A DNA stretch of 64,000 nucleotides from Strongylocentrotus purpuratus (Eukaryota; Echinodermata; Echinoidea; Camarodonta; Strongylocentrotidae): contig NW_022145543.1 of the NCBI RefSeq assembly GCF_000002235.5, positions 1 to 64,000 on the forward strand, given 5' to 3'. Shown here one piece after another: positions 1-12,855 of this stretch (positions are counted from its first letter, which is position 1; every line of letters starts with the position of its first letter). Below the pieces are notes generated by a model. The model had not been told where the DNA came from, made no database searches, and saw only the letters and a list, made by a program, of their open reading frames with translations. A program made the position numbers and the translations under genes.

Positions 1-345
1 GCACTCATTGAAAGATGAGAGCGTCATTCGCATTTGTGGCAAAAGAAAGAAAATAGCGAACCAATCAGCGGATAGAAAACGTCAAGGATAATTAAGCAAA
101 ACCTATTTCCATAGTGGTCAGCGAAGGTGGGAAAATTCGCATTATGGCAGCTAAAGAGGCAACACAGCGAACCAATCAGCGAAAAGAAAACGCCAGAAAT
201 TCAGTATATATCTATTCGGCATAAAGCAATTTTGTAAAACCATATAACACAGACCAGGACAGAAGTGATTTTCGCTTTCACATCAGATTTATATCACACC
301 AGGTATCAATATAGTTGATGTGGGCCTATACGAAGAACACTTAAT
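1..345 (+). promoter_or_regulatory. Promoter and 5' UTR of copy A
   Basis: This stretch is conserved upstream of copy C (59055-59414). It holds two CCAAT-type boxes in the context AACCAATCAGCG (59-70 and 170-181) inside an internal duplication of about 111 bp, and a TATA-like TATATAT near 205 followed by TTCGGCATAAAGCAAT, which is also conserved in copy C. The transcription start is not mapped. Promoter activity is inferred from conservation and position. Confidence 0.5.
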
Positions 346-400
346 ATGCGACTTCTGATGATATCTGGTGTCTTTCTGTTTCAAATTCTGTTACATCAAG
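346..400 (+). CDS. Copy A exon 1: signal peptide
   Basis: Encodes residues 1-18, starting MRLLMISGVFLFQILL, a short charged start followed by a hydrophobic core. The donor is CAAG|GTAAGA and leaves one base (phase 1). The start is the first ATG after the conserved leader; copy C has the same start at 59415. Confidence 0.85.
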
Positions 401-3400
401 GTAAGACGGCATTTGAAAACCATTGACGGTGATTTAAACTTGTTACAATATTTTTTCTTTTTTTTCTTAATTTTTTCGAACATGCTTTGTTTTGTGCCTT
501 TCTGTTTTAAATTCCTTACTTTTCGGTAGAATAGCATTTTTAAGCATAATTGACAATATTCCAAGTTTTTCCTTCTTTTTTTTTCGAATTTGCTCTAATC
601 AATTTCATAATATCGTTACATTACGGTTAGCAATATGTTATTCATTATTTTTAGGCCAACACCAATAGCATACCCCTTTTCTCTCCATATTCCGATTTTT
701 TTTTTTCATTTTGAGAATAGGCTAAACGTAAAACGTAAACCTTATTAATAAAATCCGACTACAATCCGATTTTGGAGGAAATACACACAGCTTTTTATAT
801 GAGCATTCAAACATGTTAAGTCTTAATGGTCGAGGATCTGTCATGTCATCTGTCATGTGATTAATAATATCGAACTTTTAGGTGATTTCTAGCTTCATTG
901 AAGGAAGAAAAGATAAATCGGCTAAGAAATTATTGTAGCGGCGTCAGACCCGCGTACGATTGAGGCATATTCGGTTTTAATTCTAATAAAAAGGCTTTAG
1001 CGCTCTAGGATTCCGGTTGTTTGTATCGTTATCATCATTCATAAATTAAATCGGGAAGATGATGTTTGTTTAGATTCATATATGTAATGTAACTGGCATT
1101 TTTTCGGAAATCAGATCGCAGTAGTCTGCGTCGGTACTTGGTTCAGAAGAAACTGGGTTTGAACATGTTTGACAGATATTAAAACGTATTACCATGACTG
1201 ATGTTAGGATTGTCATTTATCAACAAAAGTCAAGTTATTGTAGTCACAACTTAATATAGGACTTTTCACAACCTAAGCAGAAATTTGAGAACATAAAAGT
1301 GGAAGGGGTAGCTAAGCTTAAAATTTGATCTTGAGAGTAAACTTACAATTATAATATGAATATGTTGTAATAAAATTACGATGAAAGAAATTCGTTATTT
1401 TAGATAGTGCTGTTCCACTTTTTATTAATGCTTAAAGCGAGTTACGGTTGTTATTATTACCGGGATTTTATGTCTGCGGCCCTGAATGAAGTGCTCAAGC
1501 ATACAAGGTATCCATTTACACCTGGAGGAAGAATATCAAATGTAAATCATTAGACGTTTATCATGGGCAAGGATTCGAGTCATCAATCTTATGAGTGAAA
1601 GTCAAGAAAATGGACCACTTTACCAGTGTAGTGCAAAAAACGAAAACACCACAAGTCTATATTTCAACTTACGAGAGCATGTTTGCCATGTTATTAGAAA
1701 TTGCACAGCTCTTTTTTTAATATATCCTAACCTCTGTAAGTTTCTACGTCATAATAATCTTTATTTTCCTTTTCTTGTGTTCTTCAATTCTAAAAAAAAG
1801 TTGGGTAACATAATAAGCCACGTTAGGAAACATGGATGAGGTAGAATAAAACAGAACATGCATATTTGTTTGTTAAAATTCAACCCAATCCTGGGTATAA
1901 TGTACCGAATGCTGGGGAAAATGTAACCAATAAAGGGTAACATTTACCCTATTCTGGTTAAAATAACACTCATTACTGGGTAAAATGTACCAAATCGTGC
2001 GTAAAATTCAACTCAATACTGGGTAAAATGTAACCAATGCAGGATACAATGTAACCAATAAAGTGTACCCTATCCTGGGTAAAATTTTACCAAGAAAGGG
2101 TAAAATGTACCTAATCCTGAGTAAACTTAAACTCATTACTGTGTAAAATGTACCCAATACTGCGTAAAGTTCAACCTAATGCAGGGAAAATATACCCAAA
2201 TACTAGGTTAACTGACCCAATGTTGTGTATCACCCGTTAACAAATATGAACACCCCCCTCTTTATTCTTTACCCAACATTGGTAAAATTTTACATAACTT
2301 TTTATATTAATGGGCATAACAAATATAACTCTATTCGAACTTTAATATTCCTCGGACATGTCGGGTCAATAAGTGTCTGCTAAAGACATAAATGGTTCAC
2401 TGCATACTAAGTGATGGAAATGTACAATTGTATACGTGAGTCGTCTATACCGGTCAATATGTAGGAAATTTATATCGGATTCCGACCGATAAAATGTAAC
2501 TTTAAACCAAGTTTGTTTTGACACGTCATTAATTTTTTCTTTGAGTCTTTAGATACCAATACATTTCATATATTTGAGATTTAGTTTACAAAATATTGCC
2601 AAAAAATGAAGCTTGATTTCAGTAAGATTGGCTAAAAAGGTAGAGCGCATGTAAACCATCAGAAGTTTTGAAATTTCATATTAAATTCATTCTGGCCTTA
2701 CACCAGCCAGCATTATGAATTTAATCACATTTACTTTGTTGTGTAACCCACGACAAATTGGTGTCAGAGTCTCATTTCAAATAAAGACATCATAAATTAT
2801 ACGCTTGCTTTAAAGATTTATGCTGTTTCACAACAAATTACCTTTAAAGCCACACTGTCCTACTTATAGCTACTTGCTCCCTCTATATAGAAAACTTCCC
2901 AGATCGGTGCCTGTGGTCCCCCGTGATCCTCTTTTTCTTATGTTAAATAAGAGCTGAGTTAATGAGATAGCCACCTGTCACAATGACCTCGCTGGCTCGC
3001 TGGGTGGTCTAATCCCTTCTAGCTGAAGTAGTAAAGCCTGCCTTTAATAGCAACGTAGCACTCGCCTCTTTTACTCATCGCCTTCCCTCTTGTGGTGTTT
3101 ACGTGCTTTGAAGGAGAATTTATTCTTGCAGAACGTTTTATTTGGTGGAAGCAGAAAAATCAAAGAATAAACTATAAAACATCTCGGAAAAAAAAATAGA
3201 AAGTTATGCATAAGTTTTAAGTCAACATCACAAATGACATGGAAGTAATTCAGGAAACATCTATGGCCAATGCGGTCATACTACTTATAATGGGTAATAT
3301 TAAAAAAGGGATAAATATCCCATATATTATTCGTAACAAAATGATCCCCACGGACTGGCCATTTATCATTTCTCACATAAGAAAGAAATAATTTTGCGAA

Positions 3401-6400
3401 AGATCATGTTTTTTACCCATAAATTTGAAAAGTTTATTGTATCATTGAAATGAAAAACACACTTTGCAGGAGGGGGGGGGGGGGGGTTAATGCAGCATAG
3501 AGATTACAGGTAATACGTCCAGTAATAGTTTTAAGGTTAATAAGTCCAGTCTCACAATAAAACTATAGCTTTCACTTGAAACGGGAACAATCGGACAAAC
3601 AAATCAAAACAAGCTCGAGGAAAATCAAATTAAAAGAAACTTTTTCCTAACTTTAACTAACATGAAGAGCTATAGAAAAGTATAACAAATAATAATATAC
3701 TAGACAGATTAAATACTTGGTTTTGCATTGCTGATGTCTCGATGACGTGTTCTCTGTTAATCATTTGCCTTTTGTAATAATTTCCCTTGTTATCCCCAAG
3801 AAATGTCATTTCCTGATGCCTTTGCTTTGGTTGCTAGATGTGAAATTACGTTAATCCGTACATACATAGAATAGACAACCTTTGATAACACATTTTTTGA
3901 TTATATGAAATGAATTCTCAAAATACATGCACTAGACATTGGTAGTCAATCATTATGTACATAACTTTTATTAAAAATAATCATGTTTAGGATTTTTACA
4001 GAAAACGTTTCACTCTATTTTACTGTATACATGCAAAAACATTAACATGAATATAACTTGGGTACAGCTATGTGAAAATCATGAAAGTGGGAATCTTATA
4101 ATCAGTATCTATTTATATCAAAACAAAATACAAAATATAAAAAACACAAAAAACACACACACACACACGTACACACAAAAAAAAAAAAAAATCGGCGAAT
4201 AGTCAGGAATGACGTCACAAACTTATTGGTAAACTTATTATTCCAAACAAACTCCTAACTTTTTTATGCTTCTTTAGAAACGAGATATTTATGGATCGGC
4301 TTGTCATGAATAAATTATGCAAGCACCATAAAAAAGGGAGAAAAGAACCAGAAGATAACAGAGAAAAAGAACGGAAAAGGAGAAAGAGTAAGAAAGAAAA
4401 TAAAAACGAAAATAAATGAAAAACGAAAAAGAACCCGCTATCCTTATAAAATAGGGGCTATGTAAATGTCAAGAAAAGTTTGTCAAAATACAATTTCTAT
4501 CGCTCGTGACTGCCATCTTATAGTTTTTAAATTGCTGGCAATGGCTTTGCCCCTGCATCCCACCATGGGCCCTGTGGCTAGCCCCCTAAACCTCATCCGT
4601 AAAGAAAGAAATGGTTCCCAAGACAACTATATGTTCTAGAAAACTAATTCGTTTAATAAAATTATGGAAATGCAAGCACTACTTTAAACAAACAGAACTT
4701 TGTCATTCTTCGCTCATTTTTCCTGATTGAGGTGTCATATGAAAGGGCGGAAGCTCAACCTTCTAGAAATGTGAATTTTTCTTCGAAATTCAGATACCGC
4801 CCGCCAAATGTCTTTTTGGTTTCCTTCCTTCAAATTGCTTTTAATCACTCATGCGTGAAATATCCATCATCTAAGTAGCATCACATTCATTTATTAATTA
4901 TAGTTGTGATTAAGTTATGATAGAACATCGATACTTCTCGGTTTCGTTTTTTCTGGGACGCACTGTAAATTGGACTTATGAACCAACGGAAGAACGAGAT
5001 CATGATATCGAAGGATAAGGATTAATACCAGATAAGCATTTATCTGTCTCATGAACTTAAACTGTAAATAAAAAAAGATTATTAATTACCATTAACAAGT
5101 ATGCATCGTATGGAATACATTTCCCCTTCCCCTTTAGGTTTTTTTTTTTTTTTTTTTACTCATTTAGAATATTTTTTAACAATGAAAACTTTTTTCTCTC
5201 GCAAAGCTATGATATATTTGATGTTTATGATTGTATCATTTGTAGTTTGAATTTATTTTTTCATTCAATGTATCACTCTTAATCATTACAGTTATCATGT
5301 TCTTTTCTTATTTATCTGTATTTTTTTCCTGTTCAATGCTACAATTTTGCTTTTTATCTTTATATTTTCATTGTTGTAATAATGCAAACTTATGTTGTCG
5401 CTTGGAGCATTTGATTGAAATCATTGTGTAGGCACATTTAAAGGGCAATCTAGCCTCTGTACTACGTTTGTTTGTATGAAAGCAGAAATTAAGATATTCA
5501 AACAGAAAGGCAACAGTTTGAAATAAATCGTACCTTTGATATGAAGGACTTAATCAGCAATTTGGTTAGTGCATTGTGACGTAGTCACGGACAACTCTCC
5601 TATTTGTCATGTACAAAAATATCATTAATTTCTGTTTTGTCCTATTAAAGTGCCTTCGTGCGCTTTTGAATGTTTTTAAAAACAGATATATGGCTCCATA
5701 CAAATGCTGTTCATCATCATCATCATATCATGTATAGCATATTATTGTAGTTCCTCTAAGAAGAAAATACCCTTATGAGTAATACATTTCGGAGTGTGCG
5801 CTTGTAAAAAGAGGCTGGAATGGGGAGTGGAGATGTGCATACATTGTCGGGAGCCTGATCCTATGGGGGTGGGAGGGGGGGAGCGCTATATAGAACTAGC
5901 TATTATTAATGATTTTAGTCATATGGTGTGTTTGCACAAAATAATGGAAAAGTTGTCCTCCACTATAACTGTGACAGTACCGAATAGGCTGATTTGAAAC
6001 TCCAATGCGCATAGTGATTGCAACTCCCAAAAGTAATACCTTTTTTAAAATGTCTTGTCTGATTTGTTCAAGATTTCGTCACACTGCACCTCTGCTTTTT
6101 CTGCTTTCTCGCAGAGCAATTTGCGGTTAAATTCTGATTTTATTTGAACCTCTCCAGCGATGGATAAAGATGGATAAAGATATTATTTTCTTCTCTTTTT
6201 GTTGATACAGGGCCCTATGGTCTTGTAATTAGTTTAACTGGAAGATTGAACTTTTTATAGTAAAACTACAAAGATATTTAATGAATAAATAAATAAACAA
6301 ACAGATATATAATTAAATAAGTGAAAAATAAATAAACACATAAATATCAAGTTTCAGGAGCTCTGCAGGTCCGAGCATCATGTAATTGTGAGGTCATGGA

Positions 6401-9400
6401 GAATTATCTGACAACCCTGGTGTCACCAGACTTTCCTGATCATTACCCACCGAAGACCCGGCGAGAATGGAGCTTCGACATACCCCCTGGCGCAATGGTA
6501 GGTCTATCAACATACAAATATTTCTTCGACAATGTGGGCACCTCTAGTGACTAGTATATTTGAAGGCGGAGAAAAGGGTCCCTTTTGTGTCTGCCCTGAC
6601 AGATTTCAGACAACCAGAAAAGGAAACTGTCAATTTTTAACAAAATATTAAGGATTTATTACTTTTACTCTTAAATGGTTGTTCGCACAAACTGCAATGT
6701 TCCTTTGTATTGGATTCTAAAGATTTCAATCAATCTATTCCAGCTTTATATCAAGATAAATGTGTAAGGGCCGCGATATTCCCTAATGCAAACCAGGGCG
6801 ACTAAAAGAAGATTGCTTGCTGAACCACAGGGTACGTATATAGCCAGTTTAGATGTATTACCCCTCCAGAGGCCAGGGTGTGGATACGCCAATAATTGGC
6901 ACCGAATCGCAAGTTATACGAACCACATCCGTATAGAAGAAGAAATACTAAACAAATGAACACATACATACATAAATTTGGAGCAAAAGCACGTACTGGA
7001 TTAAAATATACGATGAATTTTTTTAATCGTTGAACTATCAATAACAGAATGATGGGTGAAGTATGTTCAAACATGACCTTGTCATCATAAAATGGTTCTT
7101 TAATCGCCTTATTCTTCCTTAGAGATAGGCAAATGCATTCTTGACAATGTCATTATATATAAGACTCTTTCACATATATTGCGGTTTACCGGATCATAGT
7201 GTGAACTAGATCTTTTTAACCACCCGTTTTTTTTTTTTAACTATTCAATCAACCATACCATCATTTTTTCTTTTTCTTTTTACCGTTAAGTGATTTAAAA
7301 GTTCTAATTTGTTTTAAAATTTCATGATACATGGAAGAGGGTAAAAGAATCCTTTTAAAATGTTGGTTAGTTTCCTAGATTTTTTTTCAATGAATATATT
7401 TCAAAGGAGTGGTAGGCCTAATTGTATTTTTTTCTTCTGAAACTTGCTATGCAGGGTCACATTAAGGTCAACATCCTCCAAGTAGAACATTTTTGGGATC
7501 CTCTTACCCTGACACACAGCAGCGAAACTGCACACGGCACTAACGTCACAACCTTCCCATTGGTCAGTGGTAATTTGACGTCACTTCTACTGCCAGAGGG
7601 TGTGGTGACGGTTCGCTTCTGCAGTGATGGGTTTCTCCTACATGCGGGTTTTGCCTTTGAAGTCAGGACGCTTCGTGTAAATGGTATTTTCTATTTAACT
7701 ATCGTTTAAAACAAATTATAGGTGTTAACAATCAAAGCATTATTGATGGATATACGCAGAGGCGGCCCTCCTGTGGGGGGGGGGGGGGAGGCAGAGTGGA
7801 CCAGTGAAAAGTGCCCCCATTAATAAAAGAGTCCCTTCCCCCTTCTCACAATGCCCCTTTAAAATCTGATCAGTGCCCATTTACTTTCAACAAATGCACA
7901 TTTTCCTTTATCATAAGTGCCCCTTTTTCAATCACACAAGTGCCCCTTTTCATATGTGGTCGTTGCCCAATTTCGGATGCGATAATTGCCTCTTTTCACC
8001 TCTGATAATTTCCCTTTTTTCCTCTTATAAATGCCCCTTTCAAAATATGATGGGGGTCCCTTTTCCGTCGACAAATGCCCATTTCCTATTCTCATGACTG
8101 TCTCTTTTCATCCCTGGTGAGTGCATCTTTTTGAAGGTGTAAGAAGTGCCCCATTTTCACTTCTGATAATTACTCTTTGTACTTTGACACATTTTCTTTT
8201 TCTTTTCTGTAAGTGTCCCTTTTTTCATCTCATCATTAAACGCGCCCCTAATTTTACGCGACTATAAGGAGCAATTTCCCCCAAAGCTCGCTCGTACGCA
8301 TTTATAGATGATATACTTAATAATATGTTACTTCTTTTCAGTCTACCGTTATGAGAATGTGCTTATTATCCCATCAGGATTGGTTTTTTTCCTCTTTTTA
8401 AGATGTAATTTTCACATTGCGACCTCACAAATCTTAATTTGTTTCCTCGCTCACTTCACTCCCTCGCAAATAATTTTTCAGACCATCACACCCAGATGCA
8501 AAGTATGATTCTTAAGCAATTTCTTATATGGTGTATAAAGTGAATAATAATAATCACAATGTAGGGGTATATACCAATGTCTTTAACAAATGGTTTATTT
8601 TCGCTTTAAGATTTCCCTTTGTAGGTGCCCTTTTTTCCAGGAACCGCATAATTTAACAACGCCCCCCCCCACCACTCAGTGTTATTTAGGGTACGTGTAT
8701 GCATGTTCCCTCTCTCTGAAAGCAACCCCTCCCCCTATCTCTGGTGTGTGAAGTCAATACGGGCCGGATTTTTGTGTATTACGGGCCGAACTTCGTTGCG
8801 TGAAAAGTAGCCCTTTACCGGAGATTTGGGGAATACGAATGTGCTTCCTCCGACCCCGGAGAAGGGGGATGGGGCGGAAAGTTTCCCCCTTTGACAAGAC
8901 TTTTTGAAAAAATACCAATATTTACAATTTACTCTTATTGATTCTAGACACATTAAAAGGACTGAAAACTTTTTTAGATTCAATCTCTGTTAATTAAGTA
9001 TAATATGTACTAACACGCCTGTTGCTGTTGTTATTTTTTTTGTGCTGATGATCATGTTCTTGTTTTTTTAAATAATAAATGCAATTATTAATATTTTTAA
9101 CGTCATAAAGATACTGGTCGCACTAATGACTCACGCGTTCAAGCTTGTCTCACCAACACACTCGACTTCATGTGCCGTTCTGGAATGCAGTTCATTGACG
9201 TGATCGCTAGGTGTGATAAGGTTGTCGACTGTCACGACTTCTCTGATGAAAGCGGCTGTCTGACTCCAGGTGTGTTCTCATTCTCTTTTCTTGGTCATGT
9301 TACCCGGAGGTCGGTTGTGTATGTGTGTGTGTGCGTGTGTGTGTGTGTGTCGGGGGGGGGGGGGGTGGCACCCAGGCGGTGTATCGGAAGGAAGCAAAAC

Positions 9401-11298
9401 ATTCTAAGTCATCACAAATATTGCTTTGACACGAACGCGACTACTTTCGAAAAAAAAATCTTTCTACAGTGCGTCCAAAAAAAAACTATACACTTTTGAA
9501 ATGGCTGCCGAATAAAAAATATATGATTCTAGGGAAAAAAAATTATATGGATGGAAAGCTCTTAAACTTCAATATGACACCAACAAGTTTGAAAATAATT
9601 CATGCTTGGGTGAGCACTGCTCACTTTTGTTAAGGGTATGAACATTAGGTTGCGCCGGAATTAGCCTTCCAATTTGTGAGAGGTAAATCCTTTGGAGTTT
9701 ACAAAATTGAGGGTAATATGATACATTTATGATTTGCTGAGTAAACTTCATGGTTTATTAAACTAATTTTTTATGCATGAGGGAACAGGAATTGCATTTT
9801 TTTATTGTAGCATTGTAACTTTCCCTGGTAGACTCAGTTGTGTGTTCATGGAAGTCAGGATGGGGGTGATGGTATATGTTGTAATTTCCATGTTACAAAC
9901 TGTATTTTTTTTTGTATATGACTACGAATAAAAACTTAACCCCACATTTCAGTTATTGCAAGATTTATTGATTTACTTAATTACCAGATGGGGATTATGT
10001 AAATTGATTATTCAAATACGGTTTGTTGAATAAAGAAATGTCACAGATGTTGGCTACTTATTCTTCAGGTAACCCATTTACCTGAAAAATAAGTACCTCT
10101 CACAAATTGGAAGGTTAATTCCTGCGCAACCTAGTTTTCATACCCTATAAGGCCCGGTCACACAGAGGGGACGCATGGGGGACGCACGGCCGGCGCATGG
10201 AAAATTTGCAATTTTGGCCAGTGCGTTGTCGTTCGCTAGGCGTGCGTCATCACTCGTTACTCGTTCATCGAGCGCGCTGGACCCACGCTATGTATTCGTC
10301 GTCATTCGCTGTGTGCGTCGGGATTTTTTGAGCATGCTCAAAAGTGTGCGCAGAGCTCGAAGCATGAATGTACACGCCAAAGGCACGCCAGACGTGCGTT
10401 GGGCGCGCTAGACCAGCGCCAGACATACTAGCGCGCTAGCTACACGCTGTGCATTTTGTGTCAGCTCGCTAGCTTTTCCAAAATCATGACAAAAGTTTGG
10501 CACACGGCCTTTTCCGTTTTCCAATGCGCTGGCCGTGCGTCGTAGAACGCGGTGCATGCGTGGATCATTCGTCAAGCGCGCTAGCAACACGCTGTGCATT
10601 CGTGGAAATTGTTATCATGTGCACTCTGGGTACGGTCTCTATGCGCACTGTATGCGCCCTGTATGCGCTCAGCGCGCTAGCAACATGCTATGCATTTGGT
10701 GTCAGCTCGTTGTAGCTACGACAAAAGTTGGGCGCACGACAACGCACTGGCCAAAATTGCAAATTTCCAACACGCTGGCCGTGCGTTCCCCATGCGTCCC
10801 CTCTGTGTGACCGGGCCTTAAGTGGGCGGTGCTTGCTTAAGCATGAATTATTTTCGGAGCTTTTCATGCATATAAAACTTTTCCCCAATAATTATATATT
10901 TTTTATTCGGCAGCCATTTCAAAAGTGTTTAGCATTTTTAAAAGTCTTGTGCGTCATTGAATTATGGGATGTACAATAACAAATTTGAATCGCCCTTGAG
11001 TCGATATTTCGAAAAAAGTTACGATTGTGTTCTTTTTGTTTGGTTTGGCTTTGTTGACTGCCCCTGGTAAACCAACTATGAAGATCAAAATCTACCCGAC
11101 TCCTGGCAGATACTACCATTGGGTCACTTTTGATAGTGTCTGCGTCTACACTCAGTCTTTGCTGCATACAATACGCGCATAGCATTTGCAGTTATTTATA
11201 ACCTATCGTTGCAGGTACAGTTGTGAATAATGGTATCCGAACGTCAGACGGACAATCGTTCCTTATATATATTGATCCGCCCCCCACCCCCCCCCCCC

Positions 11299-11329
<31 letters not shown>

Positions 11330-12821
11330 ATAATAATAATAATAATAAAAAACAAATGAAAAAATACCAGAATGTAAATGCCGTATGACATGAGTGTATA
11401 CAATTCACTATCATCATGGTCATCATCATCCACATCATCAATACATTTGCTCGTTTTTCTTATCGTAGACGTAGAGTGTCCTTACCGGTGTCGCGATACC
11501 GACATATGCCTACTCGATAGACTTCGATGCGACGGATGGTATGACTGCCCTCAACGCGATGATGAAGAAAATTGCGGTAAGTGGAACACCCCCCTCCCCC
11601 CTCTTTCATCGAACCGCCCTCATTGATGAATCAAGTGCATTGAATTTTGGAATTGCATTATTGTGACTCCGTAATTGTGTTGTGGTGCAGTGGTTAATTC
11701 ATTTCGTAGAGGTGTTGTGTCTTTTTACAAGACACTTATCCACATTAACCACTCTCCAACCAGGGTACCTGCCAATTGCTGAGGTAATAATCATCGCAGG
11801 GGTCTCAGGGGAAACAGCTGATGCTGATGGGCTTCTCTCGATTGAAAAAAATTGTTATTATTATTATTATCATTTGTATTATTACTATTTTTGTCATTAT
11901 TATTGATATTTTTAGGGGTTTTGGTACATTGTATTTTTCAATTGACTTATACATTGTATTTTTCATTGACCTATCAATTTTTCAGTATTTCATAATGCAA
12001 TCGTAAAACGCAAACGTTTATCCTTAATCGCTGCCCTTATGTGATTATCCGTCAAACCTATGGAAAAGTGTTTCCTTTGTTGCAAAAGGCCTATGGGATT
12101 TTCTAAGCGGCTAACAAATTATAAAAACGGAACTATCTGTTTGAATGAGCCAAATAGAGTTCAACTAAAACGTTTGAAATATATAGAAATGAAAAGAGGG
12201 GGAACTTAAAGTTTCTAATTCATAAGAGATTAATGTAAATGAGTGCAGTGTAACTCTCGCATGGAATATATGAGAAGCAATAGTAAGATTCGATTTTAGA
12301 CTTTGTAAGCCCGGAGAGAGATATTTCGATGTACAAAAGAACTATATTGTTTTTAATATTATTATTTATTTATTTGATATGTGCAAAAATATTCAAAGTA
12401 TTTTTATAGCTCAATTTAAGGTCATTTTCTCTATAGAGCAGAAGGCCTTTGTTAGTGAATTAATGAGTTTGTGTCTTACCACTACGATATTATCAAAAGG
12501 ACAATTTTAGTGTGTATATGATTGCTATTTAATCGCATATTGGTTTTGTGGTCTCTCAAAAAGAAATTGTAAAATGCCCAGATGGATATGTGTGCGGTGA
12601 AGCCCCCTTCAATGAAAAGGACAATCCAACGAACTTTTGTGAGGAACGTGACTGGCAGCCATTTTGGGTAAACGCCACGAAAGCCTGGAAGAAGGACAAC
12701 ATTAATAGCACGGCCAAGAAGGCTGTCATACTGTAAGACCATTATAACTGTTTTCAATTAAATATCACCAGTGGTTTAGTTTTCACCCGAAATAATGTGA
12801 CCGATGTGTGGTTTTTTCCTT

Positions 12822-12855
<34 letters not shown>

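Noticed and set aside
7671..7682. Donor directly after CTTCGT in exon 3
   Set aside because: GTAAAT there looks better but gives phase 0 and breaks the LDLa frame; the site 7 bases later fits in all three copies.
7811..8097. Two overlapping frames after exon 3
   Set aside because: They run through the GTGCCCCTTTT minisatellite; the corresponding array in copy C is not open.
10175..10810. Arg/Cys-rich frames
   Set aside because: Located in the GC-rich inner MITE with internal repeats; not conserved in copy B.
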